9,352 bases of DNA from an uncultured Bacilli bacterium (GCA_948479395.1 CAOLUI010000040.1:1-9352), one strand, 5' to 3'; shown: positions 1 to 8,853, counted from the stretch's first letter. Notes: generated from the letters alone by a model not told the origin. Translations and numbers: made by a program.

Positions 1-34
1 GTTTCTTGTTTTTCTTAAAACTTTTTAGTTTCAT
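1..34 (-). CDS. Start of a minus-strand gene, truncated by the window edge
   Basis: Only the first 11 codons are visible, reading MKLKSFKKNKK, so no function can be assigned. The start is the ATG at 34-32. A good Shine-Dalgarno (AGAGGGAG) precedes it by a few bases, and a sigma-A-like promoter lies further upstream. In-frame ATGs at 58 and 61 would add eight or nine residues but have no ribosome binding site and overlap the promoter -10, so they are less likely. The Lys-rich N terminus would suit a cytoplasmic tail before a membrane segment or a nucleic-acid-binding protein, but this cannot be decided here. The gene is divergent from the DUF192 gene. Confidence 0.6.
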   Translation of the reverse strand, partial: MKLKSFKKNKK

Positions 35-59
35 TTTCTCCCTCTTTCTATTATTCATC

Positions 60-88
60 ATTATAAATTATTTTTAAATTAAATACAA
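60..88 (-). promoter_or_regulatory. Sigma-A-type promoter of the left-edge minus-strand gene
   Basis: On the minus strand a perfect -10 TATAAT (65-60) follows a weak -35 TTGTAT (88-83) with a 17-bp spacer. Transcription would start near 53, giving a short leader that carries the AGAGGGAG ribosome binding site of the gene starting at 34. The 105-bp intergenic stretch 35-139 holds this promoter and, on the other strand, the less certain promoter of the DUF192 gene. Confidence 0.55.
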
Positions 89-95
89 TTACTTT

Positions 96-124
96 TTGCA
101 AAAAAAAGAATATGATATTATAAA
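96..124 (+). promoter_or_regulatory. Possible promoter of the DUF192 gene
   Basis: TTGCAA (96-101) and TATAAA (119-124) are separated by 17 bp. The predicted start site, about 131, would sit on the Shine-Dalgarno, which is uncomfortably close. A -10 slightly upstream (TATGAT at 111-116 or TATTAT at 116-121), lacking a good -35, is an alternative. A promoter must lie in this short divergent region; its exact position is uncertain. Confidence 0.3.
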
Positions 125-139
125 TAAAAAGGTGATTTG

Positions 140-472
140 ATGGAAATAAAAAATTTAAATATACCAATAATAAAAGCTGAATCTTTTAAAAGTCGTCTTT
201 TAGGATTGATAGGGAAAACTAATTTAAATTATGGCATGTTTTTTTCTAGATGTAATGGTATTCATACTTTTTTTATGAAAGAAGAAATTGATATAATCGG
301 ATTAAACGAGTTAAATATTATAATTTTTTTAGAAAAAAATGTTCAACCTAATAAAATTATTAAGATTAACCGCCATATTAAAAAAACTAGTATTTTAGAA
401 TTACCTCATAATACTAGTAATGATTTACATGTTGGAGATAAATTATTCTTTGAATTCAAAGATATAGTCTAA
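140..472 (+). CDS. DUF192 family small protein
   Basis: A 110-residue protein matching the DUF192 (PF02643) pattern. An R-x-x-GL element lies at residues 19-23, followed by IHTFFM (41-46), an ID pair (50-51) and a hydrophobic strand. The conserved LELPH segment is at 86-90 and VGDKL near the C terminus (98-102). Members are small single-domain beta-rich proteins of poorly defined function, some exported. This one has no signal peptide or lipobox, so it is probably cytoplasmic. ATG 140 is chosen because AAGGTGAT (129-136) is well placed for it; the TTG at 137 is too close to that site. It is the only plus-strand gene seen here. It overlaps the end of obg tail to tail by 30 bp (443-472) and carries an apparent obg terminator on its opposite strand. 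Family assignment is fairly secure; function is unknown. Confidence 0.8.
   Translation: MEIKNLNIPIIKAESFKSRLLGLIGKTNLNYGMFFSRCNGIHTFFMKEEIDIIGLNELNIIIFLEKNVQPNKIIKINRHIKKTSILELPHNTSNDLHVGDKLFFEFKDIV
380..418 (-). terminator. Rho-independent terminator of obg, inside the DUF192 gene
   Basis: Read on the minus strand, a perfect 9-bp inverted repeat (ACTAGTATT at 418-410 and AATACTAGT at 394-386) encloses a 15-nt loop. A run of six T (385-380) follows immediately. It lies 25 nt downstream of the obg stop, where a terminator is expected. On the plus strand it codes for residues TSILELPHNTS of the DUF192 protein, and no T tract follows it in that direction. The stem is AT-rich, so strength is uncertain. 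Confidence 0.55.
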
Positions 473-1717
473 TATTTGGACTTCATCTCCCCTTTTAGCT
501 CCCATTCGTTCTAATTCTTCTTCAACACCCATCCCTTTAAGTTTTCTGGCAAAACGAAGTACAGCCTCATCTTCATTAAATCTTGTCATTTTAAATAATT
601 TCTCTATTTCTTCACCTTCTAATAACCATACATCATTATCTCTTCGAATAGTATATGGTTTTTCGTTTTGAAATTTGTAGACAACATAACTTTCATAATC
701 CTCTTTAGCATATATTTCATTTTCAGGAATTTCTTCTAGCATATCAGCTAAATCTACTAAAAGAGTATCTAGTCCTTGATTATTTAAGGCACTTATCTCA
801 TAAATTTTTAAATGAGGAAATTCTTTTTGAAACAAAGATAAATTTTCTTCTGACCCTGGTAAATCCATTTTATTGGCAATAATTATTTCTTTTTTCTTTT
901 TTAGTTTTTCGTTATAGTTATCAATTTCTTTTCGAATTATTTTATAATCATCTATAGGATTACGTCCTTCAAAAGATCCCATATCGATAACATGAGCAAG
1001 TATTTTAGTTCGCATGGCGTGACGTAAAAACTTTAAACCTAACCCAACTCCCGTGTTAGCGCCTTCAATTAATCCTGGAAGATCAGCCATAACAAAAGAA
1101 CGATTGTCTTTTAAATTAACAACTCCTAAATTAGGATTTAAAGTCGTAAAATGATAAGCAGCAATTTTAGGTTTAGCTGAGCTAATTAAACTTAAGATGG
1201 TGCTTTTTCCAACACTGGGCATACCAATTAAGCCAATATCTGCTAAAACTTTTAATTCACACTTTACGATAATTTCTTCTCCAGGGCATCCTAATTCACT
1301 AAACTTTGGGGCAGGTTCATTATTGGTGGCAAAGGCTTTATTACCTCTTCCGCCACGACCTCCATGGGCAATAATCACTTGTTCATGATCTTGAAGTAAA
1401 TCAGCCAAAATTAAACCATTATCAGCATTATAAATAGTTGTGCCTTCTGGTACTTTTATAACAATATCACTAGCATTAGCACCATTTTTAGTACTTCCCT
1501 TGCCATTTACACCTTTATCGGCTTTAATTATTTTCCGATAACGAAGATCTACTAATGTTTTTAAGCCTTTATCAACTTCAAAAATTATATCTCCGCCTTT
1601 ACCGCCATTGCCTCCATCAGGTCCACCCATCGGAATATATTTTTCGCGACGAAAAGATGTACAACCATCACCACCTTTTCCTGCAATTAATTTAATTGTT
1701 GTTTCATCTACAAACAT
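443..1717 (-). CDS. obg: GTPase Obg (ObgE/CgtA), ribosome assembly and stress GTPase
   Basis: A 424-residue essential GTPase that binds the 50S subunit and acts in late ribosome assembly, (p)ppGpp signalling and cell-cycle control. All three expected domains are visible. The glycine-rich Obg fold spans about 1-157 (GGPDGGNGGKGG, GGRGGRG). The G domain has P-loop GMPSVGKS (165-172), switch TTLNP (191-195), DLPG (212-215), NKMD (282-285) and SAL (309-311). The C-terminal OCT domain, about 345-424, is typical of Firmicutes and absent from many other Obg proteins. The start is ATG 1717, preceded by AGGTGAT. An upstream in-frame ATG would add 15 residues (MSFCHISF...) foreign to the family. The gene lies 45 bp behind the HExxH gene on the same strand and is probably co-transcribed, possibly with its own promoter in the gap. 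Confidence 0.97.
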   Translation of the reverse strand: MFVDETTIKLIAGKGGDGCTSFRREKYIPMGGPDGGNGGKGGDIIFEVDKGLKTLVDLRYRKIIKADKGVNGKGSTKNGANASDIVIKVPEGTTIYNADNGLILADLLQDHEQVIIAHGGRGGRGNKAFATNNEPAPKFSELGCPGEEIIVKCELKVLADIGLIGMPSVGKSTILSLISSAKPKIAAYHFTTLNPNLGVVNLKDNRSFVMADLPGLIEGANTGVGLGLKFLRHAMRTKILAHVIDMGSFEGRNPIDDYKIIRKEIDNYNEKLKKKKEIIIANKMDLPGSEENLSLFQKEFPHLKIYEISALNNQGLDTLLVDLADMLEEIPENEIYAKEDYESYVVYKFQNEKPYTIRRDNDVWLLEGEEIEKLFKMTRFNEDEAVLRFARKLKGMGVEEELERMGAKRGDEVQILDYIFEFKE

Positions 1718-1733
1718 AAAATCACCTATTCTC

Positions 1734-1762
1734 ATTTTAAATGATATATGACAAAAAGACAA
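1734..1762 (-). promoter_or_regulatory. obg: Possible internal promoter in front of obg
   Basis: In the 45-bp gap before obg the minus strand has TTGTCT (1762-1757) and TAAAAT (1739-1734) with an exact 17-bp spacer. The -35 begins directly after the upstream stop codon. The predicted start, about 1727, coincides with the AGGTGAT ribosome binding site, so the leader would be extremely short. This argues for caution; AT-rich DNA gives such matches by chance. Confidence 0.3.
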
Positions 1763-2662
1763 TTATTGTATTCTTAATTTATTTATATCAAATTTATGAT
1801 TTATTAAAGTCCGTTCTAATTGATCTATTTCTTCACTAATTAAAAAAAATTCATCTTCAGTTATAATTAATCCATACAATAATCTTGCTATAAGTTCCAT
1901 GTCTTGACTTTTATAATTTAGTTCTTCAACTTTAGCAAAATTATTATTTTGGACTAAGTAAAAAATTGTAGGAGCAGTAACATAATTAAAATCATACCCT
2001 TTTAAAGTTTCACAAAAACCTTTATAACGATAAAAAAGTTCTAATTCCTCAAATTCTAATAAATGAGCTATTTTTATAATCCGATCATAGGCTCTTATTT
2101 GTGCTAATCTTTCAATAGGAGAAAAATCATAAAATTTATGATAGATTCTATTTTCTCTATTAGAATAAAATTGAGAAAATATTTTTAGAGTCACAGGAAA
2201 TTCTGTATTATTTTGAATTTTATAATTATTTATTCTTCTGGCCTCAACTGTTTTTATTATATCAGTTTCAATATCATATTCATCTGTATCTGTTAGACTA
2301 ATCTTTTTTTGTTTAGCATGCTCAATTTCATGAAAAAGTGTGCGAACTGTATTTAGATGAAAAAAGAACAATTTTTCTTCATAGCGAAAATTATATAAAT
2401 GCTCATCATGTTTACTTTCTCTTGATATTTTAGGTCCATTTATTAATATTCTTTTTTTATTTCCGCTATATAAACCTCTAGCTCTAGAAAAACATTGATT
2501 TACCTCTTCATTAAATAAATTTACTTTTTTAATATATTCAGTTAAATTATTTTCTTTTGCTACTAGATCAACAATAGCATTTATAAATTCAAAATAATTT
2601 AATGATCTATTTACTACCGCATCATAACATATTCTGCAAATATCATAATAATAATCTTCCAT
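1763..2662 (-). CDS. Hypothetical protein with HExxH zinc-metallopeptidase motif
   Basis: A 299-residue soluble protein with no signal peptide or membrane segment; I do not recognise its family. Its key feature is FHEIEHAKQ, with HEIEH at residues 111-115, the zinc-binding and catalytic HExxH signature. About 70 residues later, SPIERLAQIRAYD has a Glu (184) on a predicted helix that could be the third zinc ligand, by analogy with IrrE/ImmA-like peptidases, which use HExxH plus a downstream E..A motif. A CxxC occurs near the N terminus (C9, C12). The C-terminal third is acidic and helical. ATG 2662 is chosen because AGAGGTAG lies just upstream; a start at 2710 would add 16 unlikely residues and has no such site. 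It lies 45 bp upstream of obg on the same strand. Peptidase activity is inferred from the motif alone. Confidence 0.75.
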   Translation of the reverse strand: MEDYYYDICRICYDAVVNRSLNYFEFINAIVDLVAKENNLTEYIKKVNLFNEEVNQCFSRARGLYSGNKKRILINGPKISRESKHDEHLYNFRYEEKLFFFHLNTVRTLFHEIEHAKQKKISLTDTDEYDIETDIIKTVEARRINNYKIQNNTEFPVTLKIFSQFYSNRENRIYHKFYDFSPIERLAQIRAYDRIIKIAHLLEFEELELFYRYKGFCETLKGYDFNYVTAPTIFYLVQNNNFAKVEELNYKSQDMELIARLLYGLIITEDEFFLISEEIDQLERTLINHKFDINKLRIQ

Positions 2663-2688
2663 TTTACTACCTCTACTACTAATATTTT

Positions 2689-2709
2689 TTAAGGGCCTTA
2701 ATAATAGCA
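2689..2709 (-). promoter_or_regulatory. Extended -10 promoter with palindrome at the start site
   Basis: On the minus strand TGC-TATTAT (2709-2701) forms an extended -10 element without a convincing -35. Immediately downstream, around the predicted start near 2694, lies the odd palindrome TTAAGG-C-CCTTAA (2701-2689). Its GG/CC core stands out in this AT-rich spacer and it could be an operator. The leader would be about 32 nt and contain the AGAGGTAG site of the HExxH gene. Apart from this and a weak hairpin next to valS, I see nothing definite in the 209-bp gap 2663-2871. Confidence 0.35.
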
Positions 2710-2842
2710 ATAAAGCTGGTGTTTTAAAATATCTTTTTTATAATTTTAATTTTAGATTATGATTATAAAATAATTTAACTAACGCTTTTATTAATACTCG
2801 TTCTTTTTTAACCCCTCAAATTACGCTATATGCTAACATTTT

Positions 2843-2871
2843 TAAAAGTAAAAGTCAATTAAAAAATTAAC
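2843..2871 (-). terminator. Weak possible terminator after valS
   Basis: Directly after the valS TAG, the minus strand has GTTAATT (2871-2865), a TTTT loop and AATTGAC (2860-2854). These pair over 7 bp including one G-U. The T-rich stretch TTTTACTTTT follows. The stem is almost all A-U and therefore weak, but no better terminator is visible between valS and the HExxH gene. Confidence 0.35.
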
Positions 2872-5397
<2,526 letters not shown>

Positions 5398-5424
5398 TTT
5401 ATCACTCTTTCTTTTTATAATAAT

Positions 5425-5454
5425 AAAAACTCGTCCTTAATTTAAGGACGAGTT
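5425..5454 (-). terminator. T-box-controlled intrinsic terminator
   Basis: On the minus strand AACTCGTCCTTAA (5454-5442) and TTAAGGACGAGTT (5440-5428) form a 13-bp near-continuous inverted repeat followed by TTTTTATT. The 5' arm (ACTCGTCCTT) is also the 3' arm of the antiterminator, so the two structures are mutually exclusive. With no terminator visible after the 316-residue gene, it may also stop transcripts arriving from the upstream operon. Confidence 0.93.
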
Positions 5455-5645
5455 AAACCCGCGGTACCACCTTAGTTCATATATAAATATGCTCTTTTTT
5501 CTTTTAACGCAAGAAAAACGAAAATTACTTATTAAATTTAAGTATTTCAGCTCCACTGCTACCTTCAACAATTAGATTTACTTATTTCCACCAACCATAA
5601 GCTCTCTAAAAAAATCTTTTTATTTACTCCTCAGTTTCTTGGCTT
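5428..5645 (-). promoter_or_regulatory. T-box riboswitch leader of valS (tRNA-Val, GUA specifier)
   Basis: The minus-strand leader has all T-box landmarks. Stem I closes with ACTG (5635-5632) and CAGT (5558-5555). Its specifier loop has AGTA (5628-5625) on the 5' side and GAAGGTAG on the 3' side, presenting GTA (5562-5560), a valine codon for tRNA-Val(UAC). Above it, AGATTT pairs with AAATCT, then come AGAGAG (5607-5602), GGTTGGTG (5596-5589) and a CTTAT/ATAAG distal stem. A Stem III-like hairpin (AAATACTT/AAGTAATTT) follows. The T-box core AGGTGGTACCGCG (5472-5460) has a TGGT bulge that can pair with the ACCA end of tRNA-Val. In the antiterminator AAGG pairs with CCTT and GCGGGT with ACTCGT, competing with the terminator. 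Uncharged tRNA-Val should favour readthrough into valS. Confidence 0.95.
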
Positions 5646-5651
5646 TTTATT

Positions 5652-5680
5652 ATTCTAACCTTTTTTTTATTCAATTGCAA
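5652..5680 (-). promoter_or_regulatory. valS promoter, overlapping the end of the upstream gene
   Basis: On the minus strand TTGCAA (5680-5675) and TAGAAT (5657-5652) have a 17-bp spacer and predict a start near 5645, just before T-box Stem I. The -35 lies within the last codons of the 316-residue protein gene, which ends at 5667. Confidence 0.6.
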
Positions 5681-6617
5681 TCGTTTCTACTAAAGAATTA
5701 TCTTTTAAGATTTGAATTTTATTATCAACTATTTTTAATTCAATATCATCAATACTATTTACACTTATTGATTGACTTACTTTAACTCTTTTGCTTAAAT
5801 CATATAAATAAAATTCATTAAAGCTATCAATTATAGTTAAAAATTTATTATAAAAATTAATATATTTATAATTATTTAAAAGGGGATTATTTTTATAATC
5901 AATTAAACGCATGCTATTATTTTCTTGTAAGACAATATACTCTGAATTATAAGAAAAGATTTCAGCTGAAATATTAGTGGTAAAAACAGCATTATTAATA
6001 TCAATTAATTGCCAAATACCATCTTTTAAAACAGCAAAAATTTCAGAAGATATTTTTTTGTTTTCGGTTTCTTTATTTACTAATCCAATATAATCATAAA
6101 TAAAATCGATTTTTTTTATTAAATTATCATTTTCAATTGCAATTACTCCCCATTTGCCATTTTCATTTTGGATGATATAATAGTTACCTTCAATGCCTAA
6201 ATCATAATTTTTAACACTTTGATAACTAGTTAAAACTTTATTGATATTTAAATCATAAAGTTTAATTTCTGCTTCACTTAAATCTTCAGTTTTACTATCC
6301 ATGATAAAGGCATAACGTTTATCAATTAAAGAAAATTTAGTATTACTTTTTACCTTTCTCTCTTCTAAACTATAAGTACTATTATTATTCATGAGAGCAT
6401 AGTCACAATAACCATCGGGGTTTTGACAGGTATAAGTACCTAATAACTGATTTTGATCATAAAAATATAATTTACCATTATATTTTAATTCATGATTGGT
6501 GTTTTCTTTAGGATTCTTAGTATTTTTAAAATGCATAATACTAGAAAATATTGTAATAGGCAATAAAATTATTAATAAAATTATTATCACCCATAGAGTT
6601 ACCTTTTTATTCTTCAT
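5667..6617 (-). CDS. Membrane-anchored WG-repeat-like protein, one module
   Basis: A 316-residue protein of unknown function. Residues 1-6 are Lys/Asn-rich, a hydrophobic helix spans about 7-28, and the rest is hydrophilic. This predicts an N-in, C-out single-pass protein or an uncleaved signal anchor. The outer region is one copy of a module also found twice in the 704-residue protein upstream. It starts with NGKLYFY (47-53), then LGTYTC with Cys 64 and Cys 71, a potential disulfide, and then ENGKWGVIAI (152-161) plus IYDYIG, the signature of WG beta-repeats. Further degenerate units follow to the end. The start overlaps the upstream stop by 1 nt (TAATG), with GGAGGAGGAG (6631-6622) as ribosome binding site, so translation is probably coupled. 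Such repeats often serve as structural or binding domains; no enzymatic motif is visible. Confidence 0.85.
   Translation of the reverse strand: MKNKKVTLWVIIILLIILLPITIFSSIMHFKNTKNPKENTNHELKYNGKLYFYDQNQLLGTYTCQNPDGYCDYALMNNNSTYSLEERKVKSNTKFSLIDKRYAFIMDSKTEDLSEAEIKLYDLNINKVLTSYQSVKNYDLGIEGNYYIIQNENGKWGVIAIENDNLIKKIDFIYDYIGLVNKETENKKISSEIFAVLKDGIWQLIDINNAVFTTNISAEIFSYNSEYIVLQENNSMRLIDYKNNPLLNNYKYINFYNKFLTIIDSFNEFYLYDLSKRVKVSQSISVNSIDDIELKIVDNKIQILKDNSLVETIAIE
5682..6485 (-). repeat. Extracytoplasmic module, copy C (316-residue protein)
   Basis: Residues about 45-312 match both halves of the 704-residue protein in order. Shared elements are NGKLYFY, LGxYxC...C, an RYAFIMD/RYIFLND strand, IKLYD...KVL, the KWG/FG/YG strand, a Y-x-Y/H turn, a Y-x-Y-I turn and a terminal strand. 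Nucleotide identity was not computed; the relationship is seen at protein level. Confidence 0.7.
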
Positions 6618-8731
6618 TATTCTCCTCCTCCAGAAATATTACCACTTAATATAGTGGAATAAGTATTTTCTTCATTTCCAATATCAATAGTATATTTTTT
6701 CCCCATTATATATACTTTAAAAGCTAATGTTCCATCACCATAATATTTTTTTAAATTTAAATCAACTTCTTTTTTCAAAAAATTTTTATTTGGTTTATCA
6801 TAAGTGTAAAGACCTAATTTATTATCTTTATTTACTGCAGCAAAAAATGTTGGATAAAGAGCTATATAGACATAACCATGCTCATTTAATTTCTTATTTT
6901 CATGATTGTAAACATAATATTGATTATCTTCCACTCCTGTAACAAATTTATCATTATAATTTTTTATAGTCCCTGATATTGGAGTCCCAAATAAAGGTTC
7001 TCCATTATTTTTGCCTAACAAAATAGAGCCATTTTCTTTGTTTCCTAAATAATAATCACCTAATTTTTCAATATGATTATAATCAAAAGGAATAAAGGAA
7101 CTTATTTCATTATTAACAATTTTAATTACCCCAAATTGATTTTCTTTATTCTTAGCAACAATTGGATAGTCATTGACGGTTTTAAAAGATAATTCTTCTA
7201 ATCCAGTATAAGAATAAGTATTTATTTCTTGGTATTTAGCAATAATTTTATTACTTTTAAAATCGTATAAAACGATTGTAGGATTATCTTTATTTTTTTC
7301 ATCATTTAAAAAGATATAACGTTCATTAAGAATTGGTATAAACCCAATAGTGCCAGGAGTTTCTAATTCATTATTCTCGTATATGGTATCCCGAGCCAAG
7401 AAACAATTATTAAGAGCGCTAGTTTCATTTTTTATTTCATTTTTATTACTACAAGAATAGCTACCTAAAAGATCAGTTTTTTCTAAATTACGGTAAAAAT
7501 ATAGTTTCCCATCAAAATAATTTAAATATTTTAAAGTTTTATTCCGCAATCCTTCTATCTTATTTATTTTAATGGTTTTATATTCAGTTTCATTTTTTAC
7601 ATTAACATTAATTATTTTATTTTTATCTTCAATAAAAAAAGATGATCTAGTTTCTTTAATGTTTTTCTTTTCATTATAAATATCAGTTTTTAAATAATAA
7701 TTATTGTTTAAAGGAATCTCCTCTTCATTTAATTTATTTCCATCATAAAACTTAAGGTTTAATTTATTATTATTTATTAGGGCTACATATTCATCATATA
7801 ATTCAATATAATCATAATCTTTAAATAATTCCTTTCCATTATAGTCAAAAACACGATATTTACCAAAATCATCAATTACTTTAATATAATCTTTGGTTAA
7901 CCCTTTAATTTCTCCATTAATACCCTTACTCACACTATTATTTGCTTTATCAATAATTACACTTCGATCCATTTGTAAGGAAATATAATAATCTTCAACA
8001 CTTTCAATAAATCCTAAATAATCATAAGTAAAAGGAATTATTTGGGCCATATTATTTTCAATAAACTCAACTATACCATAATTACTAGTGGTGTCTTTTA
8101 GAATAAATCTTTGGTTTTTATTATCGGCTTTTTTAACTAGTCTAGTAGTATCTTTTAATATTTTTTCTTCTTTAATATTGTATATTTTGATTATTTCTTC
8201 TTCTTTTTTATTATCACTAATAAAAACAAAATTATCATTAATTATAGGAACTTGTTCTAATAAAATAGTTTCATCTTCTTGAATTTTTTTAGGGGTATCA
8301 AAATTATCTTCAGTACTATAAAAAGCGATAAAACACAAATTTGGATCTTTATTACTACACTCATACTGCCCAATTTCTTCATTTTTATCGTTAAAAAAAT
8401 GTAAATTTCCATTTTCATAGCGATAAGTTTCGTGTTCGACAATCACATCTTCTTGTGGTTGAACTACAACATCTTCTTTTTGAAAACTTTTTAGAAAGAA
8501 GAATAATCCACAACTTATTAAAATTAGAAAACCGATTATTAAAATAATAACTAATATTTTTTTCTTACGAGAAAGATTTTTCCACCAGTTTTTTATTTTT
8601 AAAAAGATTTTTTTCTTTTCTTTTGTTTTTTTAGGAGATTGATTATTATTGCTATTTTTCTCTTGATCTTTTTTTATTAGTTCATCTAAAGAATCTAAGG
8701 TTGTCGTTTTTTCTAAATCATTATGAGACAT
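6617..8731 (-). CDS. Membrane-anchored protein with two tandem WG-repeat-like modules
   Basis: A 704-residue protein of unknown function. A hydrophilic N-terminal tail of about 57 residues ends in a strongly basic stretch (KKTKEKKK, LSRKKK). A transmembrane helix follows (about 58-80), so the long C-terminal region should lie outside the membrane. That region is a tandem duplication: module A (about 105-385) begins ENGNLHFF and has Cys 125 and Cys 133; module B (about 405-695) begins DGKLYFY and has Cys 427 and Cys 443. Each has a WG-type strand (NYGIVEF at 217-223; QFGVIKI at 532-538) followed by IPF and a Tyr-containing turn. The C terminus SGGGE is encoded by the ribosome binding site of the next gene. 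ATG 8731 has a strong AGGAGG six bases upstream and an extended -10 promoter. First gene of a two-gene operon with its single-module paralogue. Confidence 0.87.
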   Translation of the reverse strand: MSHNDLEKTTTLDSLDELIKKDQEKNSNNNQSPKKTKEKKKIFLKIKNWWKNLSRKKKILVIILIIGFLILISCGLFFFLKSFQKEDVVVQPQEDVIVEHETYRYENGNLHFFNDKNEEIGQYECSNKDPNLCFIAFYSTEDNFDTPKKIQEDETILLEQVPIINDNFVFISDNKKEEEIIKIYNIKEEKILKDTTRLVKKADNKNQRFILKDTTSNYGIVEFIENNMAQIIPFTYDYLGFIESVEDYYISLQMDRSVIIDKANNSVSKGINGEIKGLTKDYIKVIDDFGKYRVFDYNGKELFKDYDYIELYDEYVALINNNKLNLKFYDGNKLNEEEIPLNNNYYLKTDIYNEKKNIKETRSSFFIEDKNKIINVNVKNETEYKTIKINKIEGLRNKTLKYLNYFDGKLYFYRNLEKTDLLGSYSCSNKNEIKNETSALNNCFLARDTIYENNELETPGTIGFIPILNERYIFLNDEKNKDNPTIVLYDFKSNKIIAKYQEINTYSYTGLEELSFKTVNDYPIVAKNKENQFGVIKIVNNEISSFIPFDYNHIEKLGDYYLGNKENGSILLGKNNGEPLFGTPISGTIKNYNDKFVTGVEDNQYYVYNHENKKLNEHGYVYIALYPTFFAAVNKDNKLGLYTYDKPNKNFLKKEVDLNLKKYYGDGTLAFKVYIMGKKYTIDIGNEENTYSTILSGNISGGGE
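6647..7519 (-). repeat. Extracytoplasmic module, copy B (second half of the 704-residue protein)
   Basis: Residues about 405-695, from DGKLYFY to the last strand before SGGGE. Of the two tandem copies it looks closest at its start to the module of the 316-residue protein (GKLYFY, LLGSYSC against GKLYFY, LLGTYTC). Its Cys pair is further apart (427 and 443) because of an Asn/Glu-rich insertion. Confidence 0.7.
7577..8419 (-). repeat. Extracytoplasmic module, copy A (first half of the 704-residue protein)
   Basis: Residues about 105-385, from ENGNLHFF onward, with IGQYEC and a Cys pair at 125 and 133. The NYGIVEF strand has Tyr where copy C has the Trp of KWG, and IPFTYDYLG matches the corresponding turn of copy C (DFIYDYIG). 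Confidence 0.7.
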
Positions 8732-8754
8732 AATAAACCTCCTACCTTGAAAAA

Positions 8755-8765
8755 ATTATATCATA
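8755..8765 (-). promoter_or_regulatory. Extended -10 promoter of the two-gene membrane protein operon
   Basis: The minus strand reads TATGA-TATAAT (8765-8755), a perfect -10 joined to the TRTGN extension used by Gram-positive sigma-A promoters. No good -35 is seen at 17 bp, which such promoters can tolerate. The start would be near 8748, with a leader of about 17 nt containing AGGAGG before ATG 8731. Confidence 0.6.
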
Positions 8766-8804
8766 ATTATTATTTTTTTTAAATTAAAATCAATGAAATT
8801 TTTT

Positions 8805-8835
8805 AAAAACAAAAGAACATATTTTAAAATGTTCT
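8805..8835 (-). terminator. Rho-independent terminator of the right-edge surface protein gene
   Basis: On the minus strand AGAACAT (8835-8829) pairs with ATGTTCT (8820-8814) around an AT-rich loop, followed by TTTGTTTTT. It lies about 20 nt after the TAA at 8854 rather than soon after the TGA at 8977. This supports the idea that the gene originally ended at 8854. The promoter of the next operon follows it directly. Confidence 0.75.
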
Positions 8836-8853
8836 CATAAATTTAATTATTAT

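Noticed and set aside
1197..1388. Plus-strand open frame inside obg
   Set aside because: It is antisense to the highly conserved G domain of obg, lacks a ribosome binding site and resembles no family.
1718..1762. Longer obg start at 1762 adding 15 residues
   Set aside because: The extra residues do not belong to the Obg fold and the strong AGGTGAT site is placed for ATG 1717.
2663..2710. Longer start of the HExxH protein at 2710
   Set aside because: No ribosome binding site precedes it and it would place the predicted promoter and palindrome inside the gene; AGAGGTAG sits before ATG 2662.
2800..2853. Small gene or RNA between valS and the HExxH gene
   Set aside because: No open frame with a ribosome binding site and no convincing stable fold was found; the GAGGGG on the minus strand near 2817 is not followed by a start codon at suitable spacing.
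6727..6942. Plus-strand open frame inside the 704-residue gene
   Set aside because: Shadow of the real coding frame in AT-rich DNA; composition is Leu/Tyr/His-rich without recognisable features. The frames at 8088-8282 (plus) and 8257-8442 (minus) were rejected for the same reason.
5667..8731. Repeat structure as a CRISPR array or DNA-level tandem repeat
   Set aside because: The similarity is between diverged protein modules of over 250 residues; no short regularly spaced direct repeats were seen.
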